From Cinnamomum chago (taxonomy: Eukaryota > Streptophyta > Magnoliopsida > Laurales > Lauraceae): a stretch of 64,000 bases of DNA. The position numbers and the translations under genes were made by a program. Shown one piece after another: positions 53,823 through 64,000 of the stretch. The notes under the pieces were generated by a model that was not told the DNA's origin, did not search any database, and saw only the letters and a list, made by a program, of their open reading frames with translations. The stretch spans positions 47,751,001 to 47,815,000 of the forward strand of contig CP142458.1 of assembly GCA_038049695.1 (NCBI GenBank), written 5' to 3'. Within the stretch, counting starts at the first letter, position 1. The number at the start of each line of letters is the position of its first letter.

Positions 53823-54926
53823 TGTCGCCGGCACCCAAATATAATAAAACCTTTACTCCAAAAATAATAAATGTAGTAGTACGAGCAAGGATCGTTCCCA
53901 CGGAGAGTGTTTAGTCAAATTTTATGCTATGTGATCAAAGATGGGGGTTTTGATTATACTGAAAGCAAAAATAAATAAAAGCAAATAAAAAGTAGTAAAG
54001 TAACGAATTCAATCAAAGGAGCAAGCATTGGTCAAAGTTAACATCCACCATCGGAAATTCAAAACTGATCATTGATGCAAAAATAAATCAATTAACACTT
54101 TGAATATTCATCGTTGGAATTAAATTCCTACCTCCTTAATTAGTTAATTAGAAAACACGCGCTCTAATTAACCCTAATTACTAAACAACCTAAGACAAGC
54201 GCTATAGATTTAATTTAGCAAAAGCATTAAAGTCAGAGAGATCGATGAACCCAAATAGCACAAGCACAAGCGGTTGCATTTAATTTAGCAAGTGTTCTTC
54301 CTAATATCTAACAATTACTGACGTAGTAAATTATTAAATATCAGTTGCTTCGCAAATTAGAGGGATCAAACAATTACGGATTTGATTTCTAATTTAGCGG
54401 TAGATTGCAACGAAAAATAAACTAGGATGCATCCTAGCAATTAAACGAAACAATCATGATAACAAATTAAGCATAGAAGAACAACCCATATTCAAAGCAT
54501 AAATTGAACAATGAAAATAAATTAGATCTCACAGTATTTATTCCGAGGCTTCAGTCTCCTTCAACCAATTAAAGAAAATTAGCCACGCAGGGCCATACTA
54601 ACTTGCAAAATAAATTAAATGGAAAAAGAATGGAGAAGGAAGAGAGAAAAAGAAAGAGATATGGAGAATTCGTTGGTTCAGAAGGTGTATGGGGGATTGA
54701 TTTATATAGAGTGGAGAGGTAGGGTTGGAATAGGACACGTGGATGAGAGGATGAGAGAAAATTGCTTGTGAGATGGTAGAGTTTTAATGGGAAAGGGTGA
54801 GGTGGAGAGAAAAGATAGGTAGTTGGCCCATGTGATGGATAGAAAAAGGAATGAGGGAGAGATAAAGTAGGAGAGGATGATATGAGATAAAGAGAATAGA
54901 AAGAAAACGTTGGAGATGGAGTGCAC
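53823..54926 (-). repeat. Element G LTR, outer part (reverse orientation)
   Basis: The boundary is TGTCGCCGGCACCC, right after the truncated F ORF. The phrase GCAAGGATCGTTCCCACGGAG (53884-53904) is of a kind common in plant LTR-element ends. The LTR continues after nested element E at 62611-63163, about 1657 bp in all. The flank CGTGC (53818-53822) is the predicted TSD; the other end lies beyond the window. Confidence 0.65.
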
Positions 54927-56831
54927 TGTTAGGGTTTTTGTATTTGCAATTTGATGGATGCATTTGCACTTTAGCATCATTTGAATTCACACACTAGCAT
55001 TGTTTTTAGAAACCTTGAAATCTAGTTTTATTCATGCATAGCTTTTAAGATTTGGAAAAACTTTTGTTTTATGCATGTTTTGGTTTTAAACTTGGATGCA
55101 TTAGTTTTGAAACCCAAACTCTTTTGAAAACCTATTTCCTTGCGCATTATATTTGGAAAATCATCTTGACAATTTAGGTTTGAACTTTGCATACATTCAT
55201 CCCTTCATAATCATATGTGTATGCATTGTTTTTGAAAAAGGAGTTTTTAGAAATCAAGCTAGCCTATGGTTTAAAGTTTCAAATCATTTTAGGCTTTGTG
55301 TGTTTCATGTTTTTATACATCTTTGAATGATTTAAAACATGTGAAAAAGCTTGATTTTATTGGCCCAAAAGATCCCCAAAGAAAATCTTCAAGAAACCCA
55401 AAAAATGGGAATTTCTGGGCAGGCCCGATCAACCGGCCATGTGTGGCCGGTCAACCGGCCAAGAGGCCCGGTCAACCGGCCACACATTGGCCGGTCAACC
55501 GGGCTCCTGAAGCCAAACGGCTCTTTTTATGACCGTTGTGTTTGGCCGGTCAACCTGCCTGTCACGGCCGGTCAACCGGGGATATAGCCGTTGGGCTGTT
55601 TTGGGGATATAAATGAGTTCTTTCCTTTGTCTTTGGTTGGAGATTTTGAAACCTTCTTTGAGGAGCTTTGAGAGAAGACAAAGGGGATGATCTAAGAGAC
55701 ATCAAGGGGTCATTAAGTGAAGCTTAAGCTTGGATCAACTAAGTTAAATCTCCAAGTAAGTTTTACTTTTATTAATCATTTGTTATGTGCTTTATTTGAA
55801 TCTTTGGAAAATGATTTCAAGCATGATAACAATGATGTGTTGAATCCTTTCTTCCCTCCATCTTTGATATTCAAGATTGGATTCATCACTTTGATTTCAA
55901 CCCAAGTTTTGTTTTAAACTTTCTTAATCATGCTTAGCCTAAAATCTTTGATTTCCTTGAATGCATGATTCTTTGTCTTGGTTGAAACATTGCTTGTTGT
56001 TTTCATTCATTTAATCTTTAGTCAAATTAGTTTTTGAAAACAACATTGCACATGCATCACTTGATTAGGCTTAAACACTTTCATACAACTTGTGATCTTT
56101 AGATTTTCATATCATTCACAAGTGTGTAATTGTTCAAGTGATATGCATAGAACTTCAATCATATCTTTTTGTGCCTTAAACTTTCAAATTGCATTAAGCA
56201 TAAATTGATTGAGCTTACCTTTAAACTTGATTGAAGTTTTCACACACACACTTCATAAACATACATCTTTGCATTCATTGAGTGTTTGTGTGAGTTAGGA
56301 TTTTCATTTTCATATCCGCCTATTTAGAGGCAATTTATTTGAGCCTAAATTGTAATCTCTTAGAGTGTTGAGTAAACACTTTCTTAGAGAAATATTGATT
56401 TGTAAAGGTTATTGCTTAGCCTAAGAAAAGCATTGTGTAAGGTTATTGCTTAGCCTAAGAAAAGCATTTTGTAAAGGTTATTGCTTAGCCTCTAAAAGCA
56501 CATTGAGAGGTTGTTGTTTAGCCTAGAAAAACAACTTTGTAAGGGTTATTGCTTAGCCTAGTAAAAAGCATAAATAGTGAAATCCGGTGGGGTGTTGGAT
56601 ACACAAGCCGGTAGTGGATGTAGGCACGTTGGCGGAACCACTATAAATATTGTGTTGTGGTGATTGCAATGTGGTGTTTGTTTTTCTATTAGCTTCCGCA
56701 TATTGTATGACAATTCATCACTTGTGACTAGTTTAGTTTGAGAAATTAAAATTGGTCTTAATTGGTCACAATTGTAGCTCACCCTATTCACCCCCCCCCC
56801 CCTCTAGGGTTAGGATCCTCGTGGACTTTCA
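54927..56831 (+). repeat. Element E 5' LTR
   Basis: This 1905-bp LTR is A-like up to about 55345 (GGATGCATTTGCA, GCTAGCCTATGG) and B-like from GGCCCAAAAGATCCCC onward. TAGCCGTTGGG (55585-55595, exact MSA) precedes TATAAA (55608-55613). Its promoter has one more CCGGTCAACCGG unit than the 3' LTR. Confidence 0.94.
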
Positions 56832-56833
56832 AT

Positions 56834-56845
56834 TGGTATCAGAGC
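56834..56845 (+). other. Primer binding site, element E
   Basis: TGGTATCAGAGC lies two bases after the LTR and is single copy. Confidence 0.9.
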
Positions 56846-56932
56846 CAAGTGCTCTATCCCTTAGGATCAAGTGTTTGGAACTCTTGATTAGGTGTAAAAA
56901 CCTAGAGTTGTGCTTATTTGAAAATCATTAGA

Positions 56933-58330
56933 ATGGACTCCACTAGGCTAGACTTTGTAGATTCTTCTAGACCTCTCACTCTTCCTTCTATTAGAGATTC
57001 AAACCATCAATTAAATGAATATCAATTTGACTCAAAAGAGGAAGAAAATGAGTATGATGAAGATGATCTTCAACAAGCCTACAATGAATTATATACATTA
57101 TCTACAAAGCTTGATAAAAGAAACAAAAGCTTAAGAGAAGAATCTATGAATCTAACCAAAGATCTAGCCTCTTCAAAAGATGAACTTAGAGAGAAAGAAG
57201 AAGTAATAAAATGTCTAGACTCTAAGTTCATGATCTCTTTAAATAATCTATCTAACATTCAAGATGAACTAAAAGAATTAAAGATGGATTATGATAATGT
57301 CAATAAGGAAAATTTAATTCTATGAGATCAAATAAAAAGGCAAGACAAAGACTTTAACAATTTAGAAGCCAAGTTGATTAAGAGTAAGTTAAAAACCCAA
57401 GAGCTTGGATCTAATGTTGTTAATGAACTAAAGCTTGAATTAACACTTGCCAATGAAGAGCTAAGCAAATATAAGGAAATTGAAAATGAACTTTCAAAAG
57501 TCAAACATGAAAATTCAATCCTTATAACCAAAGTCACTCAACTTGAAAGCTATAAACAAAAGTATGAGTGCAAGGTTACCCAAAGTGAAGATAGACTTGA
57601 AAAACTATTTAAATTGGGTAAACCTCATGGAGATAGGACGGGTATTGGATTTAATAGGAATATGTCTTATGACCCTAAATTCACCAACACATTTGTGAAA
57701 GGTGAGTCCTCTTTCTCTAGCACTCTTTCTCCCTTGCCCAAAACAAAATGTGATTATTGTGGCAATGAAGGACACTTTAGGTTTGAGTGCAAACTAAGGA
57801 AAAGAAGCTATGTGTCTAAACCCATCTTTGAACTCAAGAAAGTAAAATCAAACTTGAAGGGTAAGACACTAAAAACAAAGGAAGACTCCATAAAGCTTAA
57901 ACAAGTTAAACCAATTAACAAGGAGTCTCCAAAAATAGATTCTAAAAAGGTTAAACAAGTCAAACCAAGTTTAAAAGAATCTATTAACAAAAAGCTTCTC
58001 AACCTTCCTCCCTTAAGTCAAAACATGAAAGAACTTTTGAAGAAAATTACAAAGTTAAATCTAAATTTCAAAAGTCAAAGAAAGGGAGAAAATAAGAAGA
58101 AAAGAAAAATGAATCAATCCCCTAAGAAGAAAACTCACCAACATCAAAAGACTAATCACCATTCTAAACCAAATTTAGTAAAATCTAAATATCATGGTGA
58201 TAAGTTCAAATTGAAAATTTATCAAGTTAAATCTCCTATAGTTGGTGAGAATTCCAAATTAGACCTCAAAGTTCAACCCTCTCAAGACCTTAGGTGGATT
58301 CCCAAAGTCATTTACCTAGACAAACCTTAG
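56933..58330 (+). pseudogene. gag: Element E gag, one premature stop
   Basis: It starts MDSTRLDFVDSS at ATG 56933 (the in-frame codon at 56918 is TTG). It is interrupted only by TGA at 57323-57325, where the other copies have AGA (Arg). The frame is then open to TAG at 58328-58330. One of the two ~49-residue coiled-coil blocks is deleted in frame. The zinc knuckle (CDYCGNEGHFRFEC), basic tail and RWIPK end are intact. A single base change or readthrough separates it from a full-length product, so loss of function may be recent. Confidence 0.88.
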
Positions 58331-60126
58331 GGCCTTGAACCTCCTTGACCAACCTATCCTTTAATAGTTAAATCATTTTGTTGGTCATGTTGCTTTGCAT
58401 TTTGTTCTTTCTTAGTTACATTTCATAAAATGCATTGTTTCATTATGATCAATTGATTTTGTCTTCATGCACCATTTCTAGTTACATATCATGGTTTTCA
58501 AAATCTTTTGATTATAATCTCATCATGTTTGATTTGCTTTTTGCACACATTAAGTTATATGCCTTGCATTGCATCTCTTTACATGATTAATTGATTGTGA
58601 TGTTAAAAGCTTTCATAGCTAGATTTATTCATGATCAATTGTTGTTGAATCATTTGTGTAGATGTCATAGTTAGATTTTTTGAACAAATGATTTGAATCA
58701 ATTCAAGTTTTTCCATAGTCTTCTAAGTTTTTTTTATATGGAAAATCATTGTTTTGAAAAATCAACTTGTATGTGCTTCAATTAAGTTATATCTTTTAAA
58801 ATACAATGTTGAAAATTGATCTTCAAAAATCATTCTTTTTATGCTCATTGTTGGATTTTGTTTATCAAAATGATTTGAAGATTGGTTGAATGGAAATGCT
58901 TTTTAACCTCATTAGTTATATTCTTCTAAGCATGTTCCATGTTATCATTTCCTTCTCTTTTGGTTTCATTATATTAGAATTGGAAATATATGTTGTTTGC
59001 ATCAATGCTTACTTAGTTATTCTTTTTATATGCAAATGACAATTGGTTCCTTGTATGGTTGTGATCTTAGTTACATTTGTAGAATCCATACTAGAACCCA
59101 AATCCATCCTCTATGCCTTCTAGTCATTACTTTTTGGATGGTTATGATGTTGATTCATGTATACCTTCTTAATGTTGTCATCTTTATACATGTTTCAACT
59201 TCATAGTAGTGATCTTGATCATATGAAACTCTTTGAAATCCATTCCTCATATTTCTATATGTTTGATGGATATCTTAGATGTTGAATTCATATGATTTTG
59301 ACACTTTGGAAATTGCATGCATTGCCAAGTAATATTCTTTTGCATTGCAATTTATCTTGTTCATCACTATGCTCAATAGTTATATCTTTAAAAGTGATGA
59401 ATATGCATTTATGATGCTTGATGGAATTTTATCACATTCTTGCTCTTTATCATGTTATCAAATTCAATTGGATTCAATTGATATAATGTTTGATTGATTT
59501 GATTTCTTGTGAATGTGATAAACCTTGTGTGCATTGGATTGAACTTGATAAGTAATATGATTGTTCCATGTCACACACCATTAGCATCATAATGCTCATG
59601 TTGCCACCTCCTTTGATCTTATAGGTATATCTCATGACCACCATGTTTATGTGTTCATAATATTGGTTGGTTATTAGTTGAGGTTGGCTTCATGTTTGAA
59701 TTTCATTTCACTCAATTTGCACTTTAATAAGTCATATTTATTGATTGAATGAAATGATTTTCAAAATCTTACATAGCATATGATTTTCATAAGTTATATT
59801 GATTGATGCTATGTTTGAGTAAACCCCATATCATGGATAGCTCTAATTTGGATTTCTCATAATAGTTATACTTTTAAATCCATTTTAGAGTGATTGAGTT
59901 TATAGTCACATCCTTTAATCTCAATTGATATGTTTATTTCAATTGGTATCCATGATCGTTTCTCCCATTAGACCTTGCTCTCTTTTGGTAATTTGATCAT
60001 ATGAGCCCTATAGTTATATGAATCTAATCCTTTCCTTGAAGTTGACCCTCACTTGGTTAAACCATCTACTTCTTGAATCTAATAGTTATATCTTGTCAAA
60101 AGTTTGACAAAAGAAGAGAATGGATT
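58331..60126 (+). other. T-rich non-coding internal region, element E
   Basis: It is homologous to the A and B regions with more small indels. AGTTATAT motifs are kept (for example near 58914 and 60083) while the short ORFs seen in A and B are not. This argues against protein coding. Confidence 0.8.
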
Positions 60127-60723
60127 GAGGGGGAGTGTAAACCTTCATAGGAAGTATTAGTTTTGATCAAATTCACCCTTGGATTGCCTTTGAGCCCTTA
60201 GAGATAACTTTCATACATGATAGCCTGTTATGAATTTCATTTTCGATTTCATTTGTTAACAGGTGCTACTAAAGGTATTTTCCTTATTTCATGTGTGTAG
60301 GTTCCTTTGCAATTTAATGTCAAAGGGGGAGAGAGTTTAAGTACTCAAAGATCTCCTACTCATCAAAGGGGGAGAGAGTTCGAGAGTTCAAGTACTCGAA
60401 GATCTCCTATCCATCAAAGGGGGAGAAAGCTTTCAAGTTCTCAAGAGGGAGAAAGAAGCATGGTCAAAGGGAGAGAGCAAATAGAAGAAAGAAAGCTTGG
60501 AGCTAAAGAAGATGCTTGGCTAAAGAGAGGAAGATGGAAAGAAAGCTTGAAGAATGATCAAGCTCCAAGCATCAAGAAGATTGAAGAAAAGAGCCCAAGA
60601 GCCCAAGCTAAGAGAAGAAGCATCCAAGAAGATTTCAAGACTTGTCCAGCTTAGGGGGAGCTGAAGACTAAGTGTGAAATGTCAATGATGAGTAAGTTGC
60701 CATCAAATTGCAAAGGGGGAGAT
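60127..60723 (+). promoter_or_regulatory. Multiple polypurine-tract cluster, element E
   Basis: GGGGGAG tracts run from 60127 to AAAGGGGGAGAT at the LTR. The inverted repeat CCTGTTA (60224-60230) and TAACAGG (60257-60263) is conserved. A 115-codon frame (60307-60654) runs through the repeats with a basic RSPTHQRGRE motif. In A the same frame is broken by stops, so I regard it as incidental. Confidence 0.75.
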
Positions 60724-62605
60724 TGTTAGGGTTTTTGTATTTGCAATTTGATGGATGCATTTGCACTTTAGCATCATTTGAATTCACACACTAGCATTGT
60801 TTTTAGAAACCTTGAAATCTAGTTTTATTCATGCATAGCTTTTAAGATTTGGAAAAACTTTTGTTTTATGCATGTTTTGGTTTTAAACTTGGATGCATTA
60901 GTTTTGAAACCCAAACTCTTTTGAAAACCTATTTCCTTGCGCATTATATTTGGAAAATCATCTTGACAATTTAGGTTTGAACTTTGCATACATTCAACCC
61001 TTCATAATCATATGTGTATGCATTGTTTTTGAAAAAGGAGTTTTTAGAAATCAAGCTAGCCTATGGTTTAAAGTTTCAAATCATTTTAGGCTTTGTGTGT
61101 TTCATGTTTTTATACATCTTTGAATGATTTAAAACATGTGAAAAAGCTTGATTTTATTGGCCCAAAAGATCCCCAAAGAAAATCTTCAAGAAACCCAAAA
61201 AATGGGAATTTCTGGGCAGGCCCGGTCAACCGGCCAAGAGGCCCGGTCCACCGGCCACACACTGGCCGGTCAACCGGGCTCCTGAAGCCAAACGGCTCTT
61301 TTTATGACCGTTGTGTTTGGCCGGTCAACCTGCCTGTCACGGCCGGTCAACCGGGGATATAGCCGTTGGGCTGTTTTGGGGATATAAATGAGTTCTTTCC
61401 TTTGTCTTTGGTTGGAGATTTTGAAACCTTCTTTGAGGAGCTTTGAGAGAAGACAAAGGGGATGATCTAAGAGACATCAAGGGGTCATTAAGTGAAGCTT
61501 AAGCTTGGATCAACTAAGTTAAATCTCCAAGTAAGTTTTACTTTTATTAATCATTTGTTATGTGCTTTATTTGAATCTATGGAAAATGATTTCAAGCATG
61601 ATAACAATGATGTGTTGAATCCTTTCTTCCCTCCATCTTTGATATTCAAGATTGGATTCATCACTTTGATTTCAACCCAAGTTTTGTTTTAAACTTTCTT
61701 AATCATGCTTAGCCTAAAATCTTTGATTTCCTTGAATGCATGATTCTTTGTCTTGGTTGAAACATTGCTTGTTGTTTTCATTCATTTAATCTTTAGTCAA
61801 ATTAGTTTTTGAAAACAACATTGCACATGCATCACTTGATTAGGCTTAAACACTTTCATACAACTTGTGATCTTTAGATTTTCATATCATTCACAAGTGT
61901 GTAATTGTTCAAGTGATATGCATAGAACTTCAATCATATCTTTTTGTGCCTTAAACTTTCAAATTGCATTAAGCATAAATTGATTGAGCTTACCTTTAAA
62001 CTTGATTGAAGTTTTCACACACACACTTCATAAGCATACATCTTTGCATTCATTGAGTGTTTGTGTGAGTTAGGATTTTCATTTTCATATCCGCCTATTT
62101 AGAGGCAATTTATTTGAGCCTAAATTGTAATCTCTTAGAGTGTTGAGTAAACACTTTCTTAGAGAAATATTGATTTGTAAAGGTTATTGCTTAGCCTAAG
62201 AAAAGCATTGTGTAAGGTTATTGCTTAGCCTAAGAAAAGCATTTTGTAAAGGTTATTGCTTAGCCTCTAAAAGCACATTGAGAGGTTGTTGTTTAGCCTA
62301 GAAAAACAACTTTGTAAGGGTTATTGCTTAGCCTAGTAAAAAGCATAAATAGTGAAATCCGGTGGGGTGTTGGATACACAAGCCGGTAGTGGATGTAGGC
62401 ACGTTGGCCGAACCACTATAAATATTGTGTTGTGGTGATTGCAATGTGGTGTTTGTTTTTGTATTAGCTTCCGCATATTGTATGACAATTCATCACTTGT
62501 GACTAGTTTAGTTTGAGAAATTAAAATTGGTCTTAATTGGTCACAATTGTAGCTCACCCTATTCACCCCCCCCCCCTCTAGGGTTAGGATCCTCGTGGAC
62601 TTTCA
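60724..62605 (+). repeat. Element E 3' LTR
   Basis: This 1882-bp LTR differs from the 5' LTR by a promoter repeat-unit indel of about 23 bp and a handful of substitutions. Examples are CATTCAACCC against CATTCATCCC and GGCCGAACC against GGCGGAACC. It ends TTTCA, followed by TGCAC. Confidence 0.94.
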
Positions 62606-62610
62606 TGCAC

Positions 62611-63163
62611 CGTGAGTTGTTTTGAGAGAATTTGAAGTGGCTTGGGATTGAATATGAGAATTAATAAAATAATCAACTAAATCCTAACTTAGTAAAAATC
62701 TTCTTCTTGACCATATCTTCTCATTCGGGCTTCTGTTGGACTCGACCCAAGAATTAAAGTTGCACTATTTTTCGTTCTGCACAATATGAGCCCAATATTG
62801 GATATGTTTCGACGAACTCCTGATTTCTTCAATTTTACCATAATGCCCTTCCGCTCGATTTCCTCTAAACTCGACCTGGCTCTGAATCAGTTCCGTCCAT
62901 TCAACATCAGATATGATCACCTTCTTTTGACATTCCATAATATCTTGAATCGTCTCCACCGGAGCTCGAATGAGAGAGTTATGCCCAACTTGCGAGGCGA
63001 TGCGAAAATTCATCTAAAATTGCCCAATTAACTTTGTTTTGCGTTTAGCCCTCCAATTGCATCCTAAATCAAAATATAAGAATAATGAGTGCAATTAGAT
63101 ATCAAATAGGTACAAAGAACTAAATATTAATGGAGAAAAATATAACATTTTTCATTCTTATCA
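62611..63163 (-). repeat. Element G LTR, inner part (reverse orientation)
   Basis: This is the rest of the LTR split by E. On the minus strand it starts TGATAAGAATG at 63163, directly after a purine tract. The minus frame at 62765-63013 has no recognised domain. Confidence 0.6.
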
Positions 63164-64000
63164 AATTCCCCCACACATAACTTTTTGCTCGTCCTCGGGC
63201 AACACTTAAATTCAATTTTTTTTTTTTTAAGAATACCAAGGTTGCAACGCCATCAACAAAGAACAACCGAGCTCTTCAAAACTCATAACATATCATGAGC
63301 AAATATTCTTAGTAAGCATTTTCACTTGACTATGGAGTAAACTAAATACGTAGACCCTCACGGAAATAAGCACTCGACTCTCATGTGTTTGAAGGTTAGG
63401 TGTTTCGCTCAAATTCATTCCAATAGAAATGATCTACCATAGACTTGCATATCTTCTCATTCTCCACCACTGGGATCACATGCATAACACGAATCATAAG
63501 GACTTTTCAAGGGTTGTAATGGGGTTTAGGATCAAGGTGGAAATATTTGGGAATATAGCTCAAAAGCCATCAAAACTAGTGGAGCAAAAATGAACTAACT
63601 TCAAGCTTGAATATAGAAGACATAAAACCAATCACTCCATTCAGTAGCTTCTTCAATTTGGCTTCAACGCATTTAAACCATGTAAAACTCTTGCATTGAA
63701 AAAGAGATCGTTCAAAGGGAACACTTTTCATTCTCAGCAAGGAACGATTCTTTGCAACAACTTCCACCTTTGTATTTATCACTTATAAACATTCCCCTTC
63801 TTGGAACTTTAGGAGGATTCATGAACATGGACATCAATTTCCTCCATCACTTCATAAACTTTTTTTTTCTTTTTTTTTTCTTTTTTGTTTTTTTTTTCTT
63901 TTTTTATAACAATGGAACTCATAAATTGAGAATGAACACATGTTCCATTACACCAGTCATAGTCATACTGCAAATTCCGACACTCCCACACTTATTTCTT
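63164..64000 (-). mobile_element. Element G internal region next to its 3' LTR, running off the window
   Basis: Read on the minus strand, GTGTGGGGGAATT (63176-63164) is a purine tract abutting the LTR. It is preceded by TTGCCCGAGGACGAGCAA (63203-63186). This pairing resembles the 3' ends of plant Tat/Athila-type Ty3 elements, where a GAGGACAAGCAA-like phrase and an AGTGTGGGGGA tract precede the LTR. No coding domain is inside the window. Low-complexity T runs occur at 63217-63229 and 63860-63905. The gag-pol region is expected to the right. Confidence 0.5.

Larger units (their letters stand above)
54922..62610 (+). mobile_element. Element E: gag-only LTR retrotransposon nested in the G LTR
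   Basis: It has complete structure: TSD TGCAC (54922-54926 and 62606-62610), 5' LTR 54927-56831, internal 56832-60723, 3' LTR 60724-62605. The internal layout matches families A and B (PBS, gag, T-rich region, purine tracts). It is a mosaic. The first ~420 bp of the LTR, the gag N-terminus and knuckle-to-tail, and the purine-tract region follow A. The LTR promoter, R/U5 and mid-gag follow B. Confidence 0.93.

Noticed and set aside
54702..54990. Minus-strand frames at the G/E junction
   Set aside because: They cross the boundary between the G LTR and the E insertion, so they are junction artefacts.
60307..60654. 115-codon basic frame across the purine-tract cluster of E
   Set aside because: The same stretch in A has stop codons between its two halves. 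The repeats RSPTHQRGRE arise from repeated purine-tract DNA.

Overview
The window is repeat-rich nuclear DNA of a flowering plant, probably a eudicot. The evidence is several families of plant LTR retrotransposons with initiator-tRNA-Met primer sites (TGGTATCAGAGC), a hAT DNA-transposon remnant, nested insertions with 5-bp target duplications, and almost no single-copy coding sequence. No rRNA, tRNA, CRISPR array or bacterial-type operon was seen.

Most of the sequence belongs to one lineage of gag-only LTR elements. They have LTRs of about 1.55-1.9 kb (TGTTAGG...CA), a tRNA-Met PBS, one gag gene (coiled coil, one CX2CX4HX4C zinc knuckle, lysine-rich tail, terminal RWIPK), about 1.8 kb of T-rich non-coding sequence, then a cluster of AAAGGGGGAGA purine tracts abutting the 3' LTR. 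The multiple purine tracts, the ACCCTATTCACCC-(C)n-TCTAGG LTR end and the gag layout point to Sirevirus-like (Ty1/copia) parentage. No protease, integrase or RT is encoded, so these fit the non-autonomous TR-GAG type and would need pol in trans. I call the subfamilies A (1-13066), B (19362-48182), D (49093-~52560, decayed) and E (54927-62605, an A/B mosaic).

Layout: 1-13066 is a tandem A array, LTR(partial)-internal-LTR-internal-LTR, with an exact 6006-bp period. 13067-15911 is older sequence holding a decayed LTR-like stretch, a candidate host promoter plus 5'UTR exon (about 14042-14340), and an 856-bp hAT element (14984-15839, 8-bp TSD). 15912-19112 is a reverse-strand solo LTR of a Tekay/Del-like family. 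19362-48182 is a B array with four LTRs and three internal regions, bounded by one 5-bp TSD (AATAC). Its second LTR is split by a nearly 10-kb Tekay/Del-like chromovirus C (25437-35410) with almost identical 2957-bp LTRs but a broken gag-pol. 48188-49092 returns to the host intron and may hold a short coding exon (48762-48865). 49093-53822 contains decayed D followed by a fragment F whose ORF begins MARTKQT, like histone H3. 53823 to the window end is a minus-strand element G, running off the edge, whose LTR is split by E (TSD TGCAC).

The Gag proteins are expected to form particles that package their own RNA, with reverse transcription and integration supplied by autonomous relatives not seen here. 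The LTR promoters of A, B and E share a compact design: arrays of GGTYRACC palindromes, MSA-like AACGG boxes and a TATA box. This suggests G2/M-linked expression. The most notable structures are the two independent LTR-mediated tandem arrays, the MSA-type promoter boxes, a short conserved reading frame inside the Tekay-type LTRs, and a possible host gene whose first intron would have grown to about 34 kb.
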